Positions 46,331-57,150 of a stretch of 64,000 nucleotides of DNA are shown one piece after another. Both the position numbers and the translations under genes were made by a program. The first letter of the stretch is position 1. Each line of letters starts with the position of its first letter. The notes under the pieces were generated by a model that did no database searches, was not told the DNA's origin, and saw nothing but the letters and a program-made list of their open reading frames with translations. This DNA is from Diphasiastrum complanatum (lineage: Eukaryota; Streptophyta; Lycopodiopsida; Lycopodiales; Lycopodiaceae): positions 27,797,063 through 27,861,062 of the forward strand of contig CM055112.1 in assembly GCA_029204225.1 (NCBI GenBank), in the 5' to 3' direction.

Positions 46331-48164
46331 TCACTATATGACGTGAGTGTCATGCCCATGACTGGTCTCGGGTATCGTGTCCACACTAGGGACCGGTAGA
46401 CCAACAACCCGTAAGTTAATTGTGACTATAAGGAAATTGGGGCCCTTATGTGTACATGGTCATAATTAATGGTTGTAGGCCTAAACACTTGATGGTGGAT
46501 TTGTATGGGTCTATCAGTGAGTAATTGGAGAACTGGATGACGTGGCCCAGATAGGCTGCAGAGGTGTCCAGTATGGTGTCACAGTGCACTACTAGTGGTG
46601 CATGGGCCTTGGAGGGTATAAGTAATGTTGATATCAATCAGAGTGCAATTTTTGTCTCACTACTGAGTTGTTCATTTGCGCAATTTGTATGAATCATTCT
46701 ACTTGAATATTTCTACTGCTAACTGTTGCATTTCCGTTCCTACACGCTGCGCTCAAAGCCTTGAGCTTTCGCTGCCGATCATCCCCACGTTTTACGACAG
46801 TGTGGGCAGTCCGAGAGTGTCTGTAAACATCTATTTTGTGATGGGTATATAATCATGCCACGCACTTGCGTGAATCCATGATCTTTGATGATTTATGTCT
46901 TTACCTCCATGCGCTTTACAAATCGAGAGCTTTTCTTAATAGTCACCATCGCTGCCGGTCGCGAAACACTCTTGTTAGTAAAGAGCGTGGTTATGCAACA
47001 TCAATAGCGCTTGTGCAAAGTAACATCGAATACAATAATTCATCGTTTTAATTTAGAACTTCCCTATTAACCGCTAACATAGCCCATGCGTTGCTGTAGA
47101 AAATGGACACATACCCCTTGTGATAGTCCCGTCGTATTCACACTAGTATCAACCCAATTAATTGCAGCGTGCAGTGTTATAAACCCCAAAAAGTAACTTA
47201 TTGTAATTACCGTAATGAGTATCTTTATGAAATTAAATGTAGTGCCACGTGTTGTACCTGTTAGAAATACCATTGAAATCGTAAAGTCCGTTAGGCATCT
47301 GAACTTGTTAAAACTGTAAGAGGGATCACAAAAATACAATCGTTCAAACCGTAATGTGAACTCGTCGTACGCAAAAATACAACCGTTCAAACCATAATGT
47401 GAACTTGTCGTATGCCACATCGTTCTAACCATAACCGTAACTCGTAGGTGGTTTGGTTACGAAAATTCCAAACAGCCCCGCAATATCCTTCTAAATCTTA
47501 AAAAGCATACTTCGTATGAATTCTACAAACTTGTTGTAAGCTAAGAAACTAGTCCATACAAGTGTCCCACGCACTACCAATCTAAAATTGTATAGATTTT
47601 TTCCTCCAAAACTTTTTTTTTATGAAAACTCTTATAATAAAAACTTTAAACTTCTTGCATGACTTTAGAACCAAAGTACCATATTTTTATGACAATGCTC
47701 ATATGAGATATCAAACATTATAAATCTGTGTCGTCCATGTCTACTAACTACACTTAAATCAACAAAATTCGTGGATCATAAAATTCCATAATACGCATCC
47801 CTGACTGGGGCTGTCTTAATAATATGTGCCTAACCAATACATTATGCATAAGTTCAGGCATTCACAAAAGATAAAAATGCTAATGTTTTTTGAGTGATAA
47901 TGATGTCCGTCTATTGACGCATATGCGCAACCAGACCAAGTTTCATACATTGGAGCTACAAACGAACTATCTTGTATATCACAATCAAACTCTTTACTTA
48001 GGAAAGCAACTGCATCAATTGTTCAACAGTATGTATATAGGAACTCGAGCAATATATAAAACAACATGAAAAAAATGAAGATCCAATAGAAGACATTAAT
48101 TCCCCAAATTTGGTATCCAACATTCCAAATTTCAAAAGAGTGGTTCTGCCGTTCTTCAAACTGC
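46331..48164. other. Intergenic DNA
   Basis: CGTTCAAACCGTAATGTGAA and a near-identical copy 43 bp later (47341-47405) form a short tandem repeat. Nothing else recognised. Confidence 0.45.
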
Positions 48165-48416
48165 CATGTCTCTATCTACCGGTGATCCAGTCGCTGACTC
48201 AATAGCTCTTGTCTCTCTTGTTGTAAACGTTTCTGCTGTTGAATGGCCAATCTCTGACGCTCCAACACCTGCCGCGCTAACTCAATCCTCTCCTGCTGCC
48301 TATACTACATTAACGACTGGAAATTCATAGGAAGATAATACTCCATTTCCACCGAGTTGATGTCTTCCTGACGCCGCCGTTGTCGTGATCGTTGTTGAAC
48401 TTCGTTGGGGTCCATG
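48165..48416 (-). pseudogene. Degenerate Gln/Arg-rich coiled-coil ORF
   Basis: From an ATG at 48416 the minus strand encodes MDPNEVQQRSRQRRRQED and, after one stop, a strongly heptad-like run (RQVLERQRLAIQQQKRLQ). Family unknown; transposon-associated accessory proteins can look like this. Non-functional if the stop is real. Confidence 0.35.
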
Positions 48417-48622
48417 TTGTCACGATAATATGAGAAATATCTGCAATGTATTCCTCAGTTTTCAAAATACATCCAAATCCCTCTTACATATTCGAAATTG
48501 TAATTATGAGATTTGAGTGGGACCATGATTTCCAAGCTGCCTATGATACCTCCTATCGCTTCACAAAGATGTGATTGTAGCAACAATTCCCGGAAAATTC
48601 ACTTAACTTGATTCATGATTTG

Positions 48623-48752
<130 letters not shown>

Positions 48753-48827
48753 TTAGGTGTTTTTTTTTTTCTCCCATGCTTTTGTGTTGCACGTGCCTCC
48801 GTGCGGATATTGTCATTCAAGCTGAGG

Positions 48828-49745
48828 TCAGTTTTCCCCCAATCGACGTTGGTTGAATGTAATCCCGACTTTCAAAGTATCAAACAAGGAATAAATTAAT
48901 CCCCTATTGATATCATCTCTCTCCTCTGGAAGATTGTAGCCTTTCACCCGACTGTTATTGACGACAAACGATAGTCCCAAGGGATTATACCATGCAATGG
49001 TTATATTGTTTCCAAAAATGTTAAGAATATGATATGGTCCTTCCCAATGCTGATCCTTTGATTTGATTGTGTTCGTGATACTGCCTGGGTAATATAACAC
49101 GAGATTACCTTTTTTAAGGTCCCTCTCATGTATATGTTTATTGAACCACCGGGCCTGTTGCTGTTTAATCACCCAATTCATCCAGCATCCATAACCCCGA
49201 TGTTCCTCCAATTTTTCCAAGGCAATTACCCGTTCACGTAAGGACTCATCATGAGTTGGTAAAATGAATTGATACGACATGATTGTATCCGTGCCATAGA
49301 CCAAGTGAAACAGCGTATAACCCGTAGATATCTTATATGTGGTGCGGTAAGCCCATAACGTTGGTTGCAAAAACTCATGCCAAGATCCTCCTTTCTCGAG
49401 CACCTGTTTTGCGATAATAGCCTTCAGTGGCTTATGAGTCGCTTCAACCTGACTATTCCCGCATGGGTAATAAGAAGTGGACATTTTATGAATAACACGA
49501 AATAAATATGTCATTTCCTTTATTGTGTTATTCACGAAATGCGGTCTCCTATCGAACACAATTTTCAATGGGCAACCAAACCGTGATGAAATATTGTTAA
49601 ATATGAATTTAGTGGTTGATTGGCAGTGTTGTCCCACAACGCTTTTACCTCCGCCCATTTCGTAACATAATCTGTTGCTACGATAATGTATGTACGACCA
49701 TTCGACGATTTCGGGTTTATTTTCTCGATAAATCCAGTCCCCAAC
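48828..49745 (-). pseudogene. Ty3/gypsy integrase, interrupted by another element
   Basis: Minus strand carries the integrase core: IIVATDYVTKW (first Asp, in the frame before a shift at about 49620), FDRRPHFVN (second Asp region) and YYPCGNSQVEATHK, which keeps the catalytic Glu. The C-terminal part includes WEGPYHILN. The 5' side begins inside the conserved WGLDFIGP region, where the LTR at 49746 has inserted. The rest of this element should lie beyond the window. Frameshift and substitutions make it inactive. Confidence 0.85.
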
Positions 49746-50557
49746 TGTTGGGGATATTCCCAACAAAGTGTAAATAAGTAAAATCGTCCAATAAAATGTG
49801 TTGTGAGGGCATGGCATCCTGCGCGTATAAGCCCATGGCCCAATGAGCACGCAAGCCAAAGTGTAAACAAAATAAAATAGACTTGGGCCTTTGTAATTAA
49901 AATAAAACTTGAGGTCAATTTTAAACTTAGAATTTACTTTTTAGAGTTGGGTCCAATTTTGGACTCGCATGTTGTGATTTCCAATGTACTTTTTGTGGAC
50001 CCTTGGATCAAGTTGGGTCCAAGATGAATGGATAAGATCAATGTGAATATTAGCCAATAGGATTGAGGGGCAAGGGCCTTCCCCATTTTATTAAAAGGCA
50101 CCATTTGTACACTATTTTCATGCTTAATAGAGAGGAGGAGACTCTACTATTTTGAGAGCTCAAGCATCCTCATTTGCTAATCAATCTTGCTTATGCTATT
50201 GTTGTGATTGCTTGTTATTTCCATTTCTTCCATGCTTTTTGTTTGTGATTAGTTAAGGTTTCTCCATAAACAATGACATTGAGCATTTGAGCTAACCTCC
50301 ATCTCATCTCTCTCTCTTTCTCTCTTCTCTTCTCTCTTCCTCTTCTTGTCTATCCTTTCCCTTCACCCAAAAGCATGATGAATGTTAGTGTAGAGGAGTA
50401 GAGTTAAAGGAGGGTAGTGTTAGTGGTGAATAGAGTTAAGGGAGAAAGTAGGAAACTAACTAAAAATAGCATCTATGCATAGTTAGGTACCTATCCAGTG
50501 ATCTAACCCTTGTTGACAGGCGGGAGGGCTATACTACGCAAGATCTTTGACCCTATA
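49746..50557 (+). repeat. 5' LTR of the large gypsy element
   Basis: Starts TGTTGGGGATATTCCCAACA and ends CCCTATA (expected CA mutated to TA), 812 bp. The 3' LTR has a clean TATA box (TTTTATAAAAAGG, about 63676), which here reads TTTTATTAAAAGG. CT-rich runs lie near 50310-50345. Confidence 0.9.
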
Positions 50558-50558
50558 G

Positions 50559-50576
50559 TGGCGTCATTGCCGGGAA
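50559..50576 (+). other. Primer-binding site, Asp-tRNA-like
   Basis: TGGCGTCATTGCCGGGAA starts one base after the LTR and agrees at 15 of 18 positions with the complement of the plant tRNA-Asp 3' end. Confidence 0.75.
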
Positions 50577-51872
50577 TAGGTTTCCACTAACTAGTTTAGC
50601 TGTATTTTAGCTATTTTCTTGCTTTTTAGAGTAGTTTGAGGTAGATTTTTGGGAGTTTAGAGTTAGTTTTCTATTTTTTTTTTTGTGTTTGGACTGTTCA
50701 CAACTAGTGGAGGAGGTGTGAGAGGGTAGAGGAGGCCCTGAACAGCCTCTAAGGGCTTGAAACCCAAACCAACCAGCCAAAAAATCCAAAAAACACACCA
50801 ATATGCATTTTTGGAGGGAAAAAGGGCCTAAATCTCATCAGATTCTTATATCTCCAGAACCAGTGTGAATTAACCCTTGCATGACTGGCAGCAGCTCCAG
50901 GGTACTGTCCCAGACCTGCATAGAAGCCTGCGAGAGTTAGTTCCAAGCAGATTGTAAAAATCAGAGAAAAATCATAAAAAATTCAAAAAACCCTTGGAAA
51001 AAATCCAAAAACTTTCAAATCTTCATAAGAACTCTCGCAAAGCCCTCTGAAGTTCCATCTCAGTGAGACCAGGACACAGAGAAGCTTGCAAGAGTTAGCT
51101 TGATGTCTAAGTGTCTGTGCGAGAGTTTCCAGTGAAAAAAAGACAGGAAAGTACCAGTGAACCCTCGCAGACATCAAAATTTTTAATTCCAGTGGTCAAG
51201 AACTCTCGCAGAGGATTCTGAAGTTCCATCTCAGTGAGACCAGGACACAGAAGAGCTTGCAAGAGCTAGTTTGATTCCAGTGAGCAGAAAATTAGATTTA
51301 AGTGCAAAAAAATTACTAAAAAGTGAAGATCCAGCAAATCCTTCCAGTAAGAACTCTCGCAGACCCTCTCAATTAATTTAAAATGATAATTTCCATCAGT
51401 GATGAAGCCTGCGAGAGTTAGTTTTGAGATCTCGTGAAGATCAAGCCAAAAAAGTGGTTTTGAACTCTCGTAGACAGTGAAATTTTCACTTCTTGCAAAA
51501 GTTAACTCTCGCAGAGAATTCTATAGTGAGATCTAACCCAGATCCAGCTACTGTGAGCCTTGCGAGAGTTACTTCTCAAGGATCTGAGAGATATCATGTT
51601 TTTTATCTGTAAAACCAACTAAAGAACCCTCGCACAACCAACCCTTGCACAAGAGAAGCCTTGCAGACTAGATCAGTGGAAAGATCTACATCAGATCCAG
51701 CTACTGTCAATATCTCAGGTCAATCAGTGCAAGGAGTAAAAAGTTATCAAGGAAAAACCACCGCAAAAGGCCTAAAATTCACTTCCGGTCGATCAGATCG
51801 ATCAGATCCTTGAGATCCAAACTACATACTACTGTATAAGCAAGATCCAATCACTTTGGAACCCACCATCGG
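50577..51872 (+). other. Leader with AACTCTCGCAGA motifs in both orientations
   Basis: Untranslated region carrying at least a dozen copies of a ~10-nt motif. It appears as AACTCTCGCA(GA) at about 51030, 51160, 51200, 51349, 51464, 51505 and 51625, and inverted as TGCGAGAGTT at about 50929, 51085, 51117, 51262, 51408 and 51559. Adjacent copies can pair. The same motif returns at 54650-54865, after pol. No reading frame. Confidence 0.8.
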
Positions 51873-52190
51873 ATGAATCTGAGATCGGGATGATCAATAG
51901 CATGAAAGATAGCAAATCAAGCACCACACCTTCCCAGATTAGCAGCTGTGCAACAAGAGGCAGAACCGGAACCAGCACCAATGGATCCAATGGACCAACC
52001 CGTACCTGTCGCTCCCTTGCAAGCAGTCTGGAGAGCACCACAGATAGAAATACCAAAATACGACGAATCATCAGATCCCATCCGATTCCTCTATATCTAC
52101 GAGCAAGCTTGTGAAATTTACGGCGAACGGGCACCTACGGAGAAGCTGATGTTGTTTCCCATGTCCTTATTGGCAGTGGCTCAAGATTCT
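51873..52190 (+). pseudogene. Gypsy gag start
   Basis: ATG at 51873 begins MNLRSG, a start common in plant gypsy Gag. Two early stops follow, then a Pro/Glu-rich stretch and the Gag core (IPKYDESSDPIRFLYIYEQA). At about 52185 it fuses to the reverse transcriptase active-site region, with loss of the rest of gag, protease and the first half of reverse transcriptase. Confidence 0.75.
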
Positions 52191-53121
52191 TGGACGATCT
52201 GTGCGTGCATGGACCAGAATTAGAACACTTATCCAATTTGGAGAAGGTGTTACAAAAATGCCGCGACTACCAAATCTCCCTGAATTCAGAAAAATGTCAA
52301 TTATGGGTGACACATGGCTTGATTCTCGGCCATATATTGTCAAGACACGGGATCGCCACAGATCTATCAAAGATCAGGACCATTGTTGATCTACCACCAC
52401 CGGGGATGATCCGCGAAGTCTACATCTTTATGGGTCATGCTAACTATTATAGGATCTTCATTCTTGATTTTGCGGAGTTAGTCCGACCAATTTACAAACT
52501 CACGATAGATCCACATTGGAACGAGGAAGCCCTAAAGACTTTTCAGAAGCTTAAGGATGCATTGGTTTCAGCACCAATCTTATGCCCACCCAATTGGTCC
52601 ATTGAGTTTCACGTGCATACAGACGCATCAAAGTATGCAATTGGAGTAGTCTTAACCCAGCCAGGTGAACACAAAAAAGATTTTCCAATCCGATTTGCAA
52701 GCCGACAGCTCAGTGATACCGAAATGAATTATTCAACCACAGAGCGGGAAGCACTGACAATGATCTATGCGGTTAAGAAATTTTGACACTACCTGATGGC
52801 CACACATTTTGCTTTTTATACGGACCATCAACCCTTGCTCTATCTCGTTAATAAAACTTGCAACACCGGAAGAATCACCAGATGGCTACATATGTTGTTA
52901 GAATTTGATTTTCGGATAGTAGTTCGCAAGGGAAAACAACACTACATGGCAGATCATGTCTCTCGAATCAAGGGAAAGGAGATTGCAACCCAACCCGACG
53001 TTGAGCTGGCAGATGCTGCCTTATTTTACATGGACACAGTACCAGAATGGGCTGCCAACATTATTGAATATCTAATGCGGGGCCAACAGACAAATCACTA
53101 CCAAAGGCGAAACAACGGAAA
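52185..53121 (+). pseudogene. Gypsy reverse transcriptase C-terminus and RNase H
   Basis: The first residues after the deletion are LDDLCVHG, the end of the YxDD active-site motif. Then come SEKCQLWVTHGLILGHILS (RT palm/thumb), APILCPPNWSIEFHVHTDAS with the RNase H catalytic Asp, STTEREALTMIYAV with its Glu, and FYTDHQPLLYL with the next Asp. A single TGA at about 52783 breaks the frame in place of a likely CGA, consistent with CpG decay. A frameshift near 53110 precedes integrase. Confidence 0.85.
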
Positions 53122-54296
53122 TTGATCTTGAAGGCTAGACCTTATCAGCTGATTGCCAGCCAATTGTATCAAAGAGGACCCGACGGAATTCTTCGGCGGT
53201 GTATTCTTTCTCATGAAGCCACCCAGAGCATTTCACTTTCACATGAAGGCATGGGTGGAGGCCATTTTGCATCCGACATTACAGTTCGCAAGATCTTGCA
53301 ATCAAGATGTGGTGGCCAACGATTCATAAGGATATGGAGGAATACTTGAAAAAGTGCGATGTGTGCCAAAGGACGAGAAGGCCAACGAGATTGAATTATG
53401 ACCTACTGCACCCGGTCTTAAACCAAGCATCACTTGAAAAGTGGGGATTGGATTACATCGGTCCAATTCACCCTGCAACAAGGAGTTCCCAGGTTCGATA
53501 CATAATCGTAGCCACAGACTACCTCACCAAGTGGGTCGAAGCCAAGGCAGTAAGAGTAGTTGATGCTAGGACCACTGCCAAGTTCCTTTATGAAAATATC
53601 ATTGTGCGCTTTGGATGCCCGGTGGAGCTAGTTAGTGATCGCGGAAGCCATTTCATCAATGAGACCATCAAGGTCCTGTTGGAGGAATTCTTCGTGATCC
53701 ACAGAACCAGTAAGCCTTATTATCCTCGTGGTAATGGGCAAGCAGAATCATCCAATAAGATCCTGTGTAGCATGCTCACGAAAACAGTTGACGCTACCAT
53801 ATTAGATTGGGAACACAAGTTGCATGCTACACTGTGGGCATTCAGGACAACATATAAAGAAAGCACTGATCAAACACCCTTCCAATTGGTATATGGTCAG
53901 GATGTTGTGATGCCAGTAGAGTTTTTAGTTTCTTCATTAAGAATTGCCACTACACAACGTCTTAATGAGTCCAAATCTCTACAACTACACCATGAAGCTC
54001 TGCATAAACACTGTGAAACACGCTTACTAGTTGTGCATGCACTGGCAACTGAAAACGAAAGACGCAAAGCATGGCATGATCGCAGATTACAAAAGAAGGA
54101 TCTTTGCTCCGAAGATCTGGTCCTGATGTATAAAACCAAGGTGATCAAGGGAAAGTTAAAAGTCACAGGCAAAGGTCCTTATCGGATCAAGGAAATTCTT
54201 AATCATGGAGCCTTGAATTTAGAAAAGCTAGATGGGACACCATTCGATACACCCATCAACGGTAGCCGGTTGCACAAGTACTGGCCACCACAATAA
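53122..54296 (+). pseudogene. Gypsy integrase
   Basis: Two overlapping frames joined by one shift near 53306. HEGMGGGH and CDVCQR form the HHCC zinc-binding region. The catalytic core has VATDYLTKW, VSDRGSHFIN and PRGNGQAESSNK, so Asp, Asp and Glu are all present. The C-terminal part ends GSRLHKYWPPQ at the TAA (54296). The core from 53307 is 329 codons without a stop, unusually well kept. The style fits the non-chromodomain plant gypsy groups (Athila/Tat-like); I see no chromodomain. Confidence 0.9.
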
Positions 54297-55229
54297 GAGA
54301 GATCCAGATTGGTGATGACACGTTACGAAAAGCTATTCAGCTAGACCATCACCACTAGATCTAGGAAGATCAAGCCAAATCAAGCTAGATCCATCAAGAT
54401 TCGGCCAGATCTGACAAGATCGGGAAAATCCATCAGAATACAAGGAGGATCCAGATCCAGATAGGATCAAGAAGGAAGCAGATCATTAGATTGACTGATG
54501 GATCTGCTACCAAGTATTCATCAGAACTTCCAGAGAACTACCAATAGTCAGATCAAGCCTGGATGAAGCTGATTACCAGTTTACAAAAGTTAAAAAATCA
54601 GAAAATCACCATTTTTTAGTGTGTGCAAGGATTTCCAAAAGCTGAATTTTCAGAACCCTCGTAGAGCATCAAGATCATCTTGCCAACCCTCGCAAGGTGT
54701 CTAAATGAAATCAGAGCAGTGAAATTAGCTTGCCTACATGGTTTGATCTTGAAAATCCAATCACAAGAACAAGTTGTGCGAGAGATCACTTCCTACGAGA
54801 GTTGAACCCTCGCAGACAACATGAACCTTCGCATAGCAGTCAAATCACCTTCTGAACTCTCGCAGACTTCCCTGAGGTCTTATAATTTTGTGAAGAAGGT
54901 GCCTGCCAAAATTTGTGTGGAACTGAACAAGGGAAAGTGGATTTCACCTAATACGCACTCTAAATTCCACTATATAAGGGCTAAATTTGAGTCATTTGTC
55001 ACCTTTGCTAGCAAAGCTCTGCCAAAATTTACACTGAAATTACCAAGTTCTCCGTTTGCAACCAAACTTCCTACCAACTATCATCTGCTCATACTGAATA
55101 CCGATCTGCGCTCTGAACTACAATACTTGTCATCCAATACTCGTAATTCACAGTTTTTGTCGTTTCCACACCTTTTTACCTTTTCCACCATTTTTCCTAC
55201 CTTTTCGACTTCTAATCATCACTGCTAAC
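54297..55229 (+). other. Post-pol spacer with the leader motif
   Basis: Phrases AGATCAAG/GATCCAGAT repeat at 54360-54480. Copies of the CTCTCGCAGA motif recur at about 54655, 54690, 54777, 54800, 54825 and 54857. The 54821-55228 frame overlaps these and has no recognised domain. A TATATAAGGG at about 54971-54980 could be an internal promoter for the following ORF. Confidence 0.5.
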
Positions 55230-55806
55230 ATGGCCTCCTCATCCTCTGAAGACATTGGCACCAAATAGGTGATCTAGCATGAAATCCCCGAGGCCACACA
55301 GATTTGGCCCTTACTCTCTGACGCTCTGATCTAACCATGGCTGCAGATAGCAGGCCCACTTCTGGAGGCAATGGGTTTTTACCCGACACTTTTCCATTCT
55401 GAGATTAACATAGGCCTCGCCCTTCACGCTTATGCCACCTGAGATGAGGAAAAGACTCGCTTTCACTTCCTGTACCAAGGTACCACGTACAAGGTCAAGA
55501 TTAATGCAGACTCGATGGTCACCATTGGCATTATGTCCGGTGATCGTCAACCCATCTCCCATCGCCACGCCAAAACTCTGATCAAACCGTTCATCACCCA
55601 AACCGCACCAGAAATTCCAATCCAGACTAACAATGGTTACATGATAGATGCTATCACGGAACCCGTCATTCAGAAGGCTGCACATCTATTGAATAACTTT
55701 CTGGTTATTTCAACATTTCGCAAGGACAGAATCCAGTCTAAGTTGTTGAGTCAGATAGTGGAATCCTTTTTGGAACTCCCTGGCCCCTCAGTTGTGCCAT
55801 ACGACT
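55230..55806 (+). pseudogene. Post-pol ORF, part 1
   Basis: From ATG 55230 one frame is protein-like throughout despite several stops; it is open from 55515. Segments include FYPTLFHSEINIGLALHAYA and DEEKTRFHFLYQGTTYKV. At 55806 (PYD) it is cut by a copia insertion. The same frame continues in the flank captured at 60019-60138 and again from about 61756. I do not recognise a family. It occupies the place of the additional or envelope-like ORFs of some plant gypsy elements; no membrane segment is evident. Confidence 0.55.
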
Positions 55807-56394
55807 TGTCAAAATATTGGAAAAATCTATCTAAGTTGTAAGTAGGGTTCCTAAAAATGCCAAAGATGAATTGAGCACTTTTGGCTTAGTAAAGACCCAT
55901 CTTAGAATAAAATATTCAAGGTAGGTAGAAGTAGAAACTCGAGCTACCATAGGAATTGCCATTTGTACTTTGCATGCCACATTTAATGTTAGACATATTG
56001 AGGTGCTTGAATAAGTCTAGATAGTTTGAGAGGTGGATTCATAACTCCAATTCAACTCAAAGTAGGAGGAGAGTCCATGGATATATATATATGTGATGTA
56101 CTCTCATTGAGAAGATGATGAAATTTGTGTGTAATGCAAATTTGGAGACTAAGCTCTTTGTGCCCTCTCTCTCTACTCGAGTTTGTACTTTCATATTCTC
56201 TCTCTAGCCAAGTTGAGGAATTAAGTGTACTTAGTTTCATGTTTTGTTGACAGATCTTGCTTGTAACACAATAATATCTCTTGTACGATCAACTTTTCTA
56301 TTGTCAATCAATGCTAGTTTGATCTTTATGGTATTATTGGGCTTAGGAGATCAAAAGTACATGTGTAGGACATCCCACACGTGTGAATTCAACA
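55807..56394 (+). repeat. 5' LTR of the nested copia element
   Basis: TGTCAAAATATTGG (55807) to ATTCAACA (56394), 588 bp. It matches the inverted LTR at 60139-60751, apart from a ~25-bp deletion and a few substitutions. It is preceded by CGACT, half of a target-site duplication. Confidence 0.9.
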
Positions 56395-57150
56395 TGGTAT
56401 TAGAGCCTACCTAAGATTTACAAGCAAATCTAATCAAAAAGTTTGCAAATTTGATCAGATTTCAAACTAGGAATTGTCTAGATTCTACTTTCTAGCTAGT
56501 TTGCGGTTTTTTGGTGATTTAGAGCTTCAAACCACTTTGAATGGTCCAGATCAGGTACTGTACGGAATTTTAGGTGCAGGCACGGGTGAAATCCACCCAT
56601 TTTCAGTTTGGTGGTTCTCTCTCACCTTAGATCCAAATTTCATGCAATTTGGCCCACTAGAAAGCTAGAAATGGTAGAATTTGATGCAATTTGAATCATG
56701 ACAGTTGGATAAGCCAATCAAAAGTTATAAGCTTTTGAATAGTCATAGGCAGGGTGCCTAGACCTGTGGCAAATCGTGAGTACATGTCATTTATTGCTTG
56801 AATGATCACAAAAATAATCCAAAAGTAGACTAATCTCATCTATATGTGATTTAGACAAAATTTATAGGTTCTAGGCAGATTGTTTCATAGAAAAATATTG
56901 TATTTGAGTCAATTTGACATTTTTGGAGTATTTCACACGTGTGAAATTCAGAGAACCATAACTTTTGCCATACTTCATCTTTTTTTATGATTCGAATCTT
57001 GTTTTAGAGAGATTGTCAAACTAATGAGATCTATCTCACAGTTTTTTGCCTTGTCTTACATAGGATTTGGTTTTTTGGCCCTTGATTGGTTCCTATAGTG
57101 AGAAGATAAGCAGTTTTTTCATCCATCTTTTTTGATTTCCATCATTCTTT
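56395..57150 (+). other. Copia PBS and leader
   Basis: TGGTATTAGAGCC (56395 on) is the initiator-Met PBS with one change. The following leader is non-coding and shares phrases with the inverted leader at 22651-23070. Confidence 0.8.

Noticed and set aside
50900-51700. CRISPR-like array of short repeats
   Set aside because: Motif is ~10 nt, in both orientations, with irregular spacing, in a plant retroelement leader.
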